Assembly: GCA_001600415.1 (NCBI GenBank)
Contig: BCJX01000001.1
Coordinates: 3,109,532-3,173,531, forward strand
DNA from: Pascua guehoae
Lineage: Eukaryota > Basidiomycota > Tremellomycetes > Trichosporonales > Trichosporonaceae
DNA: 64,000 nt
Direction: 5' to 3'
Shown: positions 1-11,716 of the stretch, one piece after another
Layout of the letters: each line of letters starts with the position of its first letter
Numbering within the stretch: the stretch's first letter is position 1
The notes under the pieces: model-generated
What the model saw: the letters and a program-made list of their open reading frames with translations, nothing else
Told to the model about the DNA's origin: nothing
Databases searched by the model: none
Position numbers and translations under genes: made by a program

Positions 1-41
1 TGCAGGGGGCAAATCAGGAGATGGGAACGATATTGGCGCGC

Positions 42-1392
42 CTAAATCTTGCTTGCGAAGAACCACGAGTCCACTGTCCAGTCAGACACCAACGTCCTAT
101 TCCATTACGCTGACGCCCTACACGTTACTCACTGTCACCATCGTTCTCCCCGCCAGCGTAGCTCATGTCAATCGAGCCTGCAAGCTCGTAGCCGAGCTGA
201 TCCATCGTGGTGAGAAGGGTCATGGCGAGAATACGCGCCTGGGTCACTGCCTTGCCGTCCGAGGTCGACCACGGGTAGCCGCGCAGCTTCATCTGGTAGC
301 AACCAAACTCCTTTTCGTGTTGTTTCTGGATCCCCTCGGGCCATACAGCCTGGCGTTAGTAGAGTTGACATGGGCATTGGGGCTTGGACAATGCTGATGG
401 CAACCATCGTATCCCACGGGTAGGACTGCGTTGAAGCCACAGCGACATCCAACCTCCCTTCGTACACGGACAGCCCCGTACTCACAACCACGGTATTGAT
501 AAAGGCCTGCCTGATCGCCTCGTTTGGCGCGTCAATGATGCGGATCTTGTCGTACTCGTTGAACGTAATGGCGAAGAACGTGCGTGGCACTGGTGGGCCG
601 GCACGGAAGAAGAGCGTGTCCTTGTCGGTCTGCTTCTTGCTCAGATCCACAGAGGCGGCGAGGTGCCACCCCTGCTGCGAAAAGGCGTGCAAGATGTGGA
701 TCATGAGGCGGCGCGACGGGATCGCTTCGCTACCTTGGCCAGACCCTGGCGTTCGTTAGCGATTGCTAGGCATCATGGTGCTGCAGTGATTGGGGTTGTG
801 CAATCTGTCGCAAGCTCGAGGTCGCCAATGAGAGAGAGAAAAAGGAGTGGGAGTGACTTTCGTGGGCGTCGCGCTCTTACGCATGGACCGCGCAAAAGCC
901 ACCAACCGTGACGCGGGCCAAAAGCAGCAACAAGCCAGATGAGGCACTGCCAAGGCCGCCAAGGCTGCCCCGTGCTTCCCCATAGCAGCATGCGGCAACC
1001 CAACCTGTGGGCTGTGGGGCAGGACGAGGTGCAAGCGGCACACGGGGCAGGTTGTTCTTTCGTCCCAAGCTCGACGGACACTCACAAGGATACCCAGACA
1101 GCTTCATCTCATAGCCCCCATAGTCCTTTGTGGACCGCTTCTGGACGCCCTGGGGCCACGCGCGCACGACGACCGCGTCCATGGTGCTGACAACGTCGGG
1201 TGGGAAATGGACAAACCGCAGCTTGTCCGAGCTCGACAGGAGGAGGGCGGCGTAAGTGGGTGCAACGTTTGAGGACCCGCCAGCTGGTTGCTGCTGGAAG
1301 GGGGGCGGCTGGACGGGCACCTTTTGGTCCGGGTTGTAGCCGCCATTCGGCCCGCCTACAATGTAGGTTGGGGCAGCGTTGAAGAATGACAT
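42..1392 (-). CDS. Conserved fungal protein of unknown function with an internally duplicated domain
   Basis: Four exons are proposed: 1392-1086, 745-486, 349-133 and 73-42. All have GT-AG borders and matching phases, giving 271 aa. The start MSFFNAAPTYIVGG is the first Met before a Pro/Gln-rich segment. Two copies of one domain follow each other. Copy 1 has AWPQGVQKRS, then YEMKLSGYPW and a helix ending in SQQGW. Copy 2 has VWPEGIQKQH, then YQMKLRGYPW and an equivalent helix. I recall this W-P-x-G-[IV]-Q plus K-L-x-G-Y-P-W pattern from other fungal hypothetical proteins, but I know no function. There is no signal peptide or membrane segment. It is transcribed divergently from the NDUFAF5-like gene. 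The structure is well supported; the function is unknown. Confidence 0.75.
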
Positions 1393-2018
1393 GGGTGGAG
1401 GTGGACGAGTGGAAAGTTCTATGGGGTGGGATAGAGGAGTGTGAGTGTTGGTGTCTGTGAAGAGGGGGATGAGAGAGAGACGGCAAGGTGGTATGGACAA
1501 TGTTGCTTTTAAGCGTTGTTTGCTGTCACTGTCCACGAGCCGCGGAAGTGTGGGAAGCGTCGGAAGCGTCAGAAGCGTCAGAGCGTCAGAAGCGTCGTCG
1601 GATAGCGTATATGATAAGAGTACAGTGTGCAGTGCAGTAGTGCAGTGTGTTCTGGACTTGGAGCAGCGGTCCATGCGGTGCGCAGTCGCCATCCTTTGGC
1701 CCCTTTTTGGATTCCTTTGATTCTCTTGGCAACAAAGAGAACGCCAAACAACCCAGGTACAGAGGGAGTGGGGGGCCAAAGAGAACAGGCATAACATGAT
1801 GCATGATGATGATGACGAACAGCGAACGAGCGCTACTCCTCGTGACTCCTCCTCAGACCCTGACCTGAGGCCCGCTTTTCCTTTTTGCTCGGCAGCGTCG
1901 GTTAACAAGCGAGCCAGTGAGCAAGTGGAGGTTGGTACCCACTCTCCAACCCTCCGTGTCCAACTTCTCAAACTCACAGCTCACTCTCCCAACACTCCCT
2001 CTCGCACGCCACCACACC
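1393..2018. promoter_or_regulatory. Divergent intergenic region between the duplicated-domain gene and the NDUFAF5-like gene
   Basis: This 626-bp stretch must hold both promoters. No TATA box is evident. It contains a short tandem repeat at about 1554-1597. C-rich and CT-rich sequence lies just before the start codon at 2019, which would fit the 5' leader of the rightward gene. Confidence 0.5.
1554..1597. repeat. Short tandem repeat, 9-bp unit GAAGCGTCA
   Basis: About five imperfect copies of GAAGCGTC(A/G) run head to tail in the divergent promoter. One copy has lost a base. Confidence 0.8.
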
Positions 2019-3779
2019 ATGCTCCGCCACCTCGCCCCCCTTGCCAGACGACCACCACGCGCCCCTCTCTCCCCCCTCTCGGCGACGGTGCTGCGCGCAC
2101 CAGCCACCCGCTCGGCCTTTTCCCCCGTTACCCGATTGACGCGCGCGTACGCCTCGCTGTCGCCCGACACACCGCCGCCGACCAAGCCGTACGAGGTCTT
2201 TGACGAGGACGCCAAGGCGCGCCAGCGCGACCGTGCCGTTCTCCGTGCGCGGGAAGCGGGCGAGGATGAGAGTGTGTTCGACTATCTGCGCGAGGAGGTG
2301 GCGGACCGGATATGCGAGCGTGTCGAGGTTAGTTTTGGCGGCGGAACGGGTGATGGGCCATTGGTGACGAGACGAAGGGATGTGGACGTGCTGCAAGGGC
2401 TGGCTCGAGGCAGAACACTGCAGCCTAACTGCCATACGGTGGTGACCTTGGTCTCATCGACATAGCAGCTGGTGATCACGATTACCGGCCACGCGCCTCC
2501 CCCGTCCACTCTACCATCGCCTTCTCTGGCCTTCCTCGAACACTCCCGAGTGGTCGCTAATACCCAGGACCTCAAGGTTCCCCCATCGACCATTGTCGAC
2601 CTGTCGTCACATGCTGGACAGCTCACGCGTTTCCTCCAGGAGGCGCTGGGAGACACGCTCCACCCGTCTGCCGAGGGTGCTGGCGTTGTGGGACAGGAAA
2701 AGCGACGATGGATCATGGTCGAGCCCAGCGCGCTCGCATTGGGCCGTGATGCCGACGAGTCGTTTCCTTGTGAGTTGCGAGTGGGATTGCTTTAGAAAAT
2801 CAGTGTGGAAGGGTAGGCCGTCATGGAGAACAAACTCGGGCGCCCTGGTCTGCCACAGTATGAGATCCAGCTACAATCCTCACCGCCTCCGCGTCAACAT
2901 TGCTGCCGCGCATTGGCATTCGCTATCCCAGACTCTCACTCAAACCATCCCTTCGCCTGCTGACGGTCAGACCCACCTGAACGCATCCAGGCGCAGCCAG
3001 GTGCAATGTTTGAAAACCCCGAGATCTTGGCTCTGCAAGACAAGGTCGACGCCGTGGTCAGCGCCGGCGGCCTGCACTGGGTAGGCGACGTTGTTGGTGA
3101 GTGCAACCTGTGAACCGAGGTGCTCGGTGCTCGCTGGCCAGATGGAATCCACCCCGATGGACAGGTACTCACACCCAGGCTGCTTCACGCAGATTCGGCA
3201 TCTCCTCAAGCCCGACGGCGTGTTTATCGGCGCCGTCTTTGGTGGCGACACACTCTTCGAGCTAAGGTAGGCTGGTAAAGTACGCGTGTCCCTAACCAGC
3301 ACAGGACCTCGCTGCAGCTGGCCGAGCAGGAGCGACGGGGCGGTATTGCAAACCGCGTCTCACCCATGATCAGTGCGTGTAGTCCTAGGCTGTTACGGCC
3401 TGTTCTATCAGCCCGTGGACCCTCGCACTAGCTGACAACAGGCCCAACCGACGCGCCCTCGCTCCTCACCCGCGCGGGCTTTACACTGACGACGGTGGAC
3501 ACGGACGACGTGACGATAAACTACCCGTCCATGTGGGAGCTCATCTCGGACCTGCGCGACATGGGCGAGTCAAACGCCATCCTCGGCCGCCTCCCGCACA
3601 TTTCCCGCGACGTGCTCCTCTCGGCCTCTGCAATCTACCAGGAGCTGTACGGCAACGCGGACGGCACGGTGCCGGCCACGTTCCAGATCATCTTCTTTAT
3701 CGGTTGGAAGCCTGCTCCCAACCAGCCAAAACCGCTCGAGCGCGGGAGCGCAAAGATGAGCCTCAAGGATGTGCTCTAG
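2019..3779 (+). CDS. NDUFAF5: NDUFAF5-type mitochondrial complex I assembly factor (SAM methyltransferase fold)
   Basis: Six exons are proposed: 2019-2327, 2568-2769, 3001-3096, 3179-3266, 3305-3372 and 3442-3779, giving 366 aa. The Arg-rich, acid-poor N-terminus looks like a mitochondrial presequence. Family hallmarks in order are [79 protein letters not shown] and a C-terminal ERGSAKMSL. In human NDUFAF5 this fold hydroxylates an arginine of NDUFS7 early in complex I assembly (established). The usual glycine-rich SAM motif I is replaced by [14 protein letters not shown], which is unusual. Exon joins keep the family spacing at each junction I could compare. The exon 2 to 3 join at 3001 is the least certain. 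Confidence 0.88.
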
Positions 3780-3890
3780 TGCGACTCTACGCCCCGCGCC
3801 CCGAGCGTCCTCTGCCATGTATAACTGCCAATGCATGCTGTGTGCCGCACAAAAGGACGTAATGGATAATGTCGTGTACTGTACAACAAG

Positions 3891-6021
3891 CTAGTCGTCC
3901 GCACCACCACCACCGCCGCCGCCGCCGCTCGCGTTGGCCTCTTCGAGCGCGCGCTTGGCCATTTGCCGGAGCACCTCTGGCTTGTCGCCAAACTCGACGA
4001 GGCGCAGGCGGAGCGAGTAGCACACTGGTGTTAGCGAGAGCCACAGGTGTGAGCGGTGTATGAGCTGCCATGCGTGTGTCGCACAAGTGCGACGAGACTC
4101 GGAACCGCGTCTCGGGTGCAGGAAGCAGATCACCATCCACCCGCACCGCCAGCTCAACTCCATCCCAACTCACCCTTTTCAATCTTCTCCAGCGAGCGCG
4201 TCGTCTCCTCCTGCTTCTTCTTGAGCTTGTACAGCGCCGTCCCCGGGATAGTATCAAACACTGCCGTCAGCATGAGCCAAGTTCGCCAAAGTTGGAGTCT
4301 CGACCTCTCGAACCTCCAAGCTGGGCAAGTGGCTTTTGGCCACTGTGCGCCACCTAGCAGGTAACCGAGACCGCTCTAGTTGACGGTCCCGCGCCCCCCA
4401 AGATTTCGTCAACTTACAGGTCTTGACGACGCGCACAAACCCGCACACTGCGAGCGGCACGTCGTGGTCGCCGGTACTCAGGGCTGCGTGTCAGTCGCTA
4501 CTCTAGTGGGGTGTGTGTGTGTTGCCGAGCCTCGAGATATCGCGAGATATCGAGCTCGCCAAAAAGCTGGCACAGAGGCCAGTACTTGCTGGGTCTCACC
4601 GTTTGTGGCATACCGCATCAGCTCGCCGGTGAGGTCCGAGATGCCGAGGATGTAGTCCTCGGGCGTGATGGTCACGAGCTGGGGTTAGTCTTGTGCTTAG
4701 CGGGGAGGGGTGGGCTATGCCCAAGGGGTCGCCGGAGGGGCATAGGCGGGCGGTGCAGTGGCGATGCTGCAGGTCAAGGTAGATAGCGACGCAAGGAGAG
4801 GGCGGTGTCATCCGTCTGCTCACAGCTAGAGGCGGAGACCTCCACGCCCAGCAACAGAGAGACATTGGCCCTGGTCCACAGACGTCCTGACGCGAACACC
4901 ACCGCAAGCTCCGCTTCAGACTCACAGTCTTGCCCTCGCCATCGCTCAGGCTCTTCTGGAGGTCGGGAAACGACACGAGCTCCCCCGTCTCGAGGTAGTG
5001 CAGGAACGTGTATGCCTCGATGTACTCTTCGAGTCCCGACGAGCTGGGCGTTAGGTGCTGCATAGGTTTGTGAGGCGGAGGTGGTGGGGGGGGGGGGGGN
5101 NNNNNNNNNNNNNNNNNNNNNNNNNNNNNNNNNNNNNNNNNNNNNNNNNNNNNNNNNNNNNNNNNNNNNNNNNNNNNNNNNNNNNNNNNNNNNNNNNNNN
5201 NNNNNNNNNNNNNNNNNNNNNNNNNNNNNNNNNNNNNNNNNNNNNNNNNNNNNNNNNNNNNNNNNNNNNNNNNNNNNNNNNNNNNNNNNNNNNNNNNNNN
5301 NNNNNNNNNNNNNNNNNNNNNNNNNNNNNNNNNNNNNNNNNNNNNNNNNNNNNNNNNNNNNNNNNNNNNNNNNNNNNNNNNNNNNNNNNNNNNNNNNNNN
5401 NNNNNNNNNNNNNNNNNNNNNNNNNNNNNNNNNNNNNNNNNNNNNNNNNNNNNNNNNNNNNNNNNNNNNNNNNNNNNNNNNNNNNNNNNNNNNNNNNNNN
5501 NNNNNNNNNNNNNNNNNNNNNNNNNNNNNNNNNNNNNNNNNNNNNNNNNNNNNNNNNNNNNNNNNNNNNNNNNNNNNNNNNNNNNNNNNNNNNNNNNNNN
5601 NNNNNNNNNNNNNNNNNNNNNNNNNNNNNNNNNNNNNNNNNNNNNNNNNNNNNNNNNNNNNNNNNNNNNNNNNNNNNNNNNNNNNNNNNNNNNNNNNNNN
5701 NNNNNNNNNNNNNNNNNNNNNNNNNNNNNNNNNNNNNNNNNNNNNNNNNNNNNNNNNNNNNNNNNNNNNNNNNNNNNNNNNNNNNNNNNNGGGGGTACAG
5801 AGAGGGGGCGGGAGGGGGACAGGAAGAAGCGTCCACGCTGCCGTCAGACGCTCGACGTTAAGCCCAACGTCGCCTCTCCCCCGGGCCCTCGAGCCCAGCA
5901 TCCATAGAACCCGCTAGGCGACACTCACAAACGCGTCCAGCTCGGCGCGGTAGCCCTCAAACGTGCGCCCGAGGTGCTCGCGCCGCGTCAGGTCGGCGGG
6001 TGCCATAGCGACGTCGGCCAT
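3891..6021 (-). CDS. TSNAX: Translin-associated factor X (TRAX), interrupted by an assembly gap
   Basis: Visible exons, right to left: an N-terminal exon 6021 to about 5929 (MADVAMAPADLTRREHLG, then FEGYRAELDAF), the gap 5100-5790, then pieces reading GLEEYIEAYTFLHYLETGEL, TPEDYILGISDLTGELMRYA, ALSTGDHDVPLAVCGFVRVV, FDTIPGTALYKLKKKQEETT and CYSLRLRLVEFGDKPEVL. A Gly-rich tail ends in ADD. The order and the D-Y-[IL]-L-G-[IV]-x-D-L-T-G-E-L-M-R block are diagnostic of TRAX. TRAX pairs with translin to form the C3PO RNA-binding nuclease (established). The segment that normally follows FEGYRAELD must lie in the N gap, so the protein cannot be completed. The start at 6021 is the best visible ATG; an upstream exon is possible. 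Confidence 0.88.
5100..5790. other. Assembly gap (691 N) inside the TRAX gene
   Basis: The gap is bounded on both sides by runs of G on the plus strand. It falls in intron or exon sequence of TRAX and probably removes at least one coding exon. Confidence 0.99.
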
Positions 6022-6389
6022 GGTGTACGAGTAGTTGAAGTAGTCCGTGTCAACAAGGTCTGTCAGTCGATGGTGGTTCCGTACAGTACATGCACCTCAT
6101 GTGCGTGCCAGTTCAAGTTCAAAAGAGGTGGCAACGGAGATTGGGTCCATGTCCGCCTCAAGCGACCGTGCCTGGGGATGGATCACCTATGCGGTCCCCC
6201 CGTTACGCGTCGCGCATTGGCCCGGTGCTTGTCCATGACACGGTGCAACGTACGGCACAGTAGGCAAGAACAACACCCCCTACACCCACACCTAGAACGA
6301 GATAGATTCCACAGACTACTCGACAGCGCCTCGACACACCACGACTCGCACGACTTGCACGACCTCTGTCCTGTTCTCGACGTCACACC
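6022..6389. promoter_or_regulatory. Divergent promoter region of TRAX and ARP1
   Basis: These 368 bp separate two divergent start codons. I see no TATA box and no other gene. Sequence just before 6390 is CA-rich and CT-rich, as expected for a 5' leader. Confidence 0.5.
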
Positions 6390-8910
6390 ATGGCCACCGA
6401 GTTTGACGACGTGTACGTTGTTGCTGCTTGGACGCGCTGACGCCCAGCCTGACAAACCAGCCCGTCGTCATTGACAATGTGCGTTGCGCGTGTTGCGGTG
6501 CTGTGCTGGGGTGATGCTGGGGGAACTTGGCGATGGGGCGGGTGGAGTCGTGGTGCTGGGCCGATGACTGGGCGGCATCTCGGGGTGGTATTATGGCGGC
6601 CAGAGTCGGGGTTTACTACCACGCGCGATGCGGGGGGCCGAGATGGGCGAAACTGCATGACCACCGCCGCCGCGTTCTCCGGGGCACGACTAGATGCGGC
6701 GCTGGCGCGGCAGGTCGACGCGACGCGAGCTTGCTTGTGCCACGACTGCCCGGAGCCCATCACTGCGATTCTACAACTAACGTCCAGGGCTCGGGGACGC
6801 TCAAGGCGGGCTTTGCGGGCGAGGAGCAGCCGTCCGTCTACATTCCCTCGTTTGTGGGACGGCCGCGGCACGTGCGCGTCATGGCGGGCGCGGTGGCCGA
6901 GTCTACCTTTATCGGCAAGCGGGCACAAGAGCTGCGCGGGCTGCTCAAGATCAACTATCCGATGGAGCACGGGATCGTGACCGACTGGGACGACATGGAG
7001 CGCATCTGGAACTGGGTGTATACCGAGGGCTTGAAGGCGTTGTCAGAGGAGGTGAGTGCGGTGGTGTGCGGGGGTGGTGCTAGTTCTGGTGGGAAGGCTG
7101 GGAAAGGCGAGATGAGATGGCGGGAGGGCGAGATGGAGGGCGTGATGAGCGGTGAATGGAGAGAGGGACGGAGACCACGGTGGAGAGCGTCGGCGAGCGA
7201 ACGACAAGCCGCGGCTACGGACGAGAGCGATGGTGGCAGTGGTTATTCCCGGTCATGGTGACGGCCTATGGTACCGTGCGATAGACGGAAGGTGTGAGGA
7301 CGGAATGGAAAATCATGGAAGAGACCGCAACGGAACAATGTGGACCCCCCTACTGCACCCCCCACCTACTGCACCCGCAACGACCAGCGCTGACAACCAG
7401 CACCCCGTTCTCCTAACCGAGGCGCCGCTCAACCCGCGACAGAACCGCGACCTTGCGGCGCAAATCTTCTTCGAGACATTCAACGCACCTGCATTCTTTA
7501 CAAGTGTGCAGGCGATTCTGAGTCTGTGCGTGTGGTGTGAGACGCGCGCGAGTGGCTGGTGGGCCAGCAGGATGAGGGGTGTCGAAGCAAACGAGTGTGG
7601 AGATGTTCTGGGGCCAGAGCCGTGTGATACGAGGTCCGGCATACCGAATGGGCTATTGGCGGAGAAGCAGCCGAGCTACACACTGGCAGCGTATGGTTGG
7701 AATAGAAGCAACGGAGCAGCAGACTTCCCCCGAAAGCAATACACAGACCGAGCTGACCTCTAGGTACTCTACGGGCCGGACGACCGGCATTGTCCTCGAC
7801 TCTGGCGACGGCGTGACGCACGCCGTCCCCGTCTTTGAGGGCTTTTCGATGCCACACGCCATCCAACGGATAGACCTTGCCGGGCGGTGAGTGACGTCTT
7901 GTATTCTGTTGTGCAACCTGGACTGTAGCTGACACACCCGCAGCGACGTGACAGACCACCTGCAGCTGCTGCTGCGCAAGTCTGGGACATACCTGCACAC
8001 ATCTGCGGAAAAGGAAGTGGTGCGGACGATCAAGGAGAAGACGTGCTACCTGTCGCTCAACCCCAGCAAGGAGGAAAAGGACCTGAGTGGGGCGTGGGAG
8101 GAGTTTCGTCTGCCGGATGGCAAGGCGATTCAGGTGAGTTGGGTGTGGGCTTGGGGTTTGGGGTTTGGGGTTTGGGGAGTGGTGTCCGCAGAAGGGCGTG
8201 TGAGGGGGAGGGCGTTGGTGCTCGTGGTAACAGGGGCTTTGACATTGGGAACTGAGATGGCCTCGATGGCCTCGATGGCCTCGATGGCTCGATGGCTCGA
8301 TGGCCTCACTCAACCAGGACAAGACTAACACCCACCCCAGCTCGGCACGGAACGCTTCCTCGCGCCTGAAATCCTCTTCAACCCCGAACTCGTGGGCCAG
8401 GAGTACCCCGGCGTGCACCAGGTCATTGTCGACTCGATCAACCGGTGCGACCTCGACCTGCGCAAGTCGCTCTTCTCCAACATTGTCCTCTCGGGCGGCT
8501 CGACGCTGTGTACCGGATTCGGCGACCGCTTGCTCCACGAGGTCAAGAAGCTCGCGCTCAAGGATGTAAAGCTCAAGATTTACGCGCCGCCAGAACGTAA
8601 AGTGAGTCGGGTGTGGGTATGTGGGAAGGGGGGAGGGGGAAGCGGGTGTTTGGGGGAAGGGGGAAAGAGGATAGGAGAGGGTACAAGGTGGGGCAGGTAT
8701 AGCGGGGGCATGGAGGAGACGGGGTAGAGTCTCCCTGGCCACATCTCGAGCAACACTTCAACCGCATCCACGACACGCCTTGCTCACACACAGTACTCGA
8801 CATGGATCGGCGGCTCGATCCTCGCGGGTCTCAGCACATTCAAGAAGATGTGGGTCTCAGCAGACGAGTACAAGGAGGACCCGGACATTATCCACAAAAA
8901 GGCCTTTTAG
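6390..8910 (+). CDS. ARP1: Actin-related protein 1 (centractin), dynactin filament subunit
   Basis: Eight exons are proposed: 6390-6412, 6448-6478, 6788-7051, 7401-7525, 7764-7886, 7944-8133, 8341-8601 and 8794-8910, giving 377 aa, the usual ARP1 length. Blocks include [40 protein letters not shown], the [12 protein letters not shown] loop, [40 protein letters not shown] and [20 protein letters not shown], all characteristic of ARP1 rather than conventional actin. It forms the short filament of dynactin, the dynein activator (established). The first exons are tiny (23 and 31 nt) and are separated by an intron of only 35 nt. An intron before 8341 holds a short TGGCCTCGA repeat. Confidence 0.95.
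8258..8306. repeat. Short tandem repeat (TGGCCTCGA) in an ARP1 intron
   Basis: About five units of 8-9 bp lie inside the intron between exons ending at 8133 and starting at 8341. Confidence 0.7.
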
Positions 8911-9247
8911 AGCGCTCCTTCAATTTGGGTAATGGGTAATGGATGGGTCTGGGGCTCGCTTGCCAATTTATAGGATACAAGCGGCTGCACCGCCAGCATG
9001 GGACGACACGCGACGACGACACGATACCCCCCGCAGCGATACTTTGTCATGTATACCACTGCACCATTCGAAGCGCGCATTAGTGTCATTCGACGGCTCA
9101 CTGCTGCTCGCAACGTGGCAACTGCGCGCATCCCAATGCCCAGAAAGACTTCCAAGATTGCTAAGACTACTGATGCTGTTCAAGACTACTGATGGAGAAG
9201 GGTACCGCACTGATGGCTGTCCAAGAACGCTCACTACTGGACACAGA
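8911..9247. other. Convergent 3' region between ARP1 and the lactate dehydrogenase gene
   Basis: These 337 bp carry both 3' ends. I see no gene in it. Confidence 0.6.
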
Positions 9248-11716
9248 CTACAGCTTGGACGTGTCGAGGTACTCGGGCCCGAGCTGGTCGATGCGCGTGA
9301 CGCCGAGCAGGCGCATGCCGATGTCAATCTCTTCTTGCAGAACTGGCGTGTCAGCTAGTGTGAGTCTAGTCTCCTCAGCTGTCAACGCACTCATGACTGC
9401 CTTCTCGACACCCTCCGATCCCCACCCGCTCGCAGCGTAGATGAATGGCCGTCCGAGGCCGACACCGTTTGCTCCCAGGCACAACGCCTTGAGCACATCG
9501 GTACCTGTGCGCGCGCCGCCGTCGACAAAGACGGCAAAGTCCTTGCGGCCGAGCAGCTCGGGTGCGTGCTCACGCACGTCGGCGAGCGTCTTGATGGGCG
9601 GCTGGGCGTAGTCGAGCTGGCGACCGCCGTGGTTGGAGAGCACGATCGCGTCGGCGCCGTACTTGTGAGCCATCACGACGTCCTGTTGTCAGCTCGAAGT
9701 ATGGGCCTAAAGAGCTCACCTCCCACGCGCCAACACCCTTGATGACGATGGGGAGACCGGGGGCCAGTTTGCGGATCCACGCAATGTCATCCCACGTCAC
9801 AGGGATGAGCATGCTGCTGGGTTAGTGGCCGAGGATTTCGAACTACCCACGTGTGCGGTACAGGGTTGCGGTCAAGGGGCGTTCCAGGGGGGAGGGGGCT
9901 CGATTCGGCGAGCATGCGGCGCTCACTCGCGCGTTTGCCCAACTGTTATGTGAGCTTCAATCCTGGTCGCGAAAGAAGCTCACAATCGACGTGTCGACAG
10001 TGACCCAGATCGAGTGTGCGCCGTTCTCCACCGCCGAGAGGATTGCCGCCTCGGTCTCCTCTCTGATGTCAGTTGATCGATCTGCCACTTCGCAACTAAC
10101 CGTGTGGGCTGGAAGTAGCACTGCCACCCGATCTGCTGTCCCTCGCGACACGCGGCGCGGACCTCCTCGAGCGAGCGCGACGCGTAGTGCGAGAGGACCT
10201 GGAAGATTCCCTGCGCTCCCGCTCCGCGAGTCACTGCCACCTCGCCCTGCTGTCAGCTCATGGAAAACGTACAAAGAGCTCACCTCTGGCTGTCCGAGAC
10301 CGTTGCGCGCTGTGGGGCACACATACACGGGGATCGAGCTCGGTACGCCGAGGATGGTCGTGCTCGTGTCCACGTCCTGGACGTCTCGCATCACACGGGG
10401 GCGGAAGAAGATGCGCTTGAACGCGTCCTCGTTTTCGTTTTTGGCTGTTGTCAGCTCACGAAAAAGACAAGGACGAGCTCACCAGCCTCGGTGTCGGATC
10501 CAGTCGAGTAGTATGCCCACGCGGTGAAGGGGAGGACGGCCTTGGCGTAGTGCTGCGAGCTCAGTCAGCGTGGAAAGCCGCTAGCTCACCTCCAAATCAG
10601 AAATGGTCACGAGCGAGTCGACGCCAATGAGGTTCTCGCGCGCCGCGGCGATACGCTCCTCCTCTGGGCTGGCTGCGGCTGCGATCGCCTTGCGTGCTGA
10701 AAGCTGTTAGTCGCTGCTCGCCCGGACTGCCCGCAGCGACGCACCTTCCTCGTCCAGGTCGCCAATGTAGACAACCTGGTCCATGTGCTTCTCGATCGTG
10801 TCGGCCGGGTGGATAGCGTGGAAGATCCTGATGTTAGTGTGGGTTGGCCTGGACGACGACACCTACGACGAGGCGTCCTTGACACCAAAGTTGAGGAAGA
10901 CCTTGGATCCTCCTGGCTGCAGTGTTAGTGTTGCATTGGTTAGATGGGGCAGAAATGAAGGGGGATAGAGGGCAGTGAGAAAGTGGACAGAGAGAAGAAG
11001 AGATGAGCAAAGAAGGAAAGTGAAGAGCAAGACGAGGAAGACGAGGAAGGTAGACACCAGGGAAGGTAGACACCGAGGAAGGTAGACACCGAAGAAGGTA
11101 GAGACCGAGGAAGGTGGACACCAGCGAAGGTGGACACCAAGGAAGGCCGAGACGGTGCAAGAGCAAGCACGACTGGTACACAACAACACCGGGACCGCCA
11201 GCACCACGACTTACGTGAACAGCCGCAAACTTGGTCACACTGAACGTCAGCTATTGTCGCGTGGCAATCCTAGCTCACTCGTAGACCTTGCCGTCGATAG
11301 TGACCCACAACGACGCAAAGTGGTTGTGCTTCTCAAACTCGTTCAACGACACTTGGCGCGGCCGTCCCGCGTCGGCCTCGGCGGTACGTGTCGTGAGCGC
11401 GAGCACGGCGGCTCCGGCCTGGTGGTGTCAGCTAACTGGCGTCTCGTTAGTTGCACCCGAATGCTACGAGCACAGGGTGGGGATGAGTAGGAAGAGGGGT
11501 AGTGCAGAGATCAGGTAGGTATGGCAGGGTAAAGGAGCCGGGGTAGTGGCAGTACAGAGCAAAGGCGCTCACCAGAATCGAGAAACCAGCAGCGGCGCCG
11601 AAGCGCGCTCCGGGCGACGAGAAGCGCGCGCCTTGTCCGGCAGCAGTCGAGGCCGCGCGCCGCGCGCCGTGGGTGCGCCGGAGGGTCGCGCGGAGGAGGG
11701 GGCGAGCAAAGGACAT
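9248..11716 (-). CDS. CYB2: Flavocytochrome b2 type L-lactate dehydrogenase (cytochrome c), mitochondrial intermembrane space
   Basis: About 13 exons can be traced from MSFARPLLRATLRRTHGARR at 11716 to DTSKL at 9248. An Arg-rich presequence precedes a hydrophobic segment (FSILAGAAVLAL), the usual bipartite intermembrane-space signal. A cytochrome b5 domain follows: VSLNEFEKHNHFASLWVTID, heme ligand AAVHPGG, second His in IFHAIHPADT. The FMN domain has TAWAYYSTGS, GWQCYF, VTVDTS, LPIVIKG, SNHGGRQLDY and CLGANGVGLGRP, so the catalytic Tyr, Asp, Lys, His and Arg positions known from yeast Cyb2 appear present. The family oxidises L-lactate and passes electrons to cytochrome c. The substrate-side loop reads VYVCPTARNG, unlike classical Cyb2, so substrate preference is open. 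One intron carries a 16-bp minisatellite. Confidence 0.9.
11045..11156. repeat. 16-bp minisatellite in a CYB2 intron
   Basis: Seven imperfect units of GGAAGGTAGACACCGA run head to tail. The first copies are nearly identical and the last is degenerate. It lies in the intron (about 290 bp) between the exon coding DVTKFAAVH and the one coding PGGSKVFL. Confidence 0.9.
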
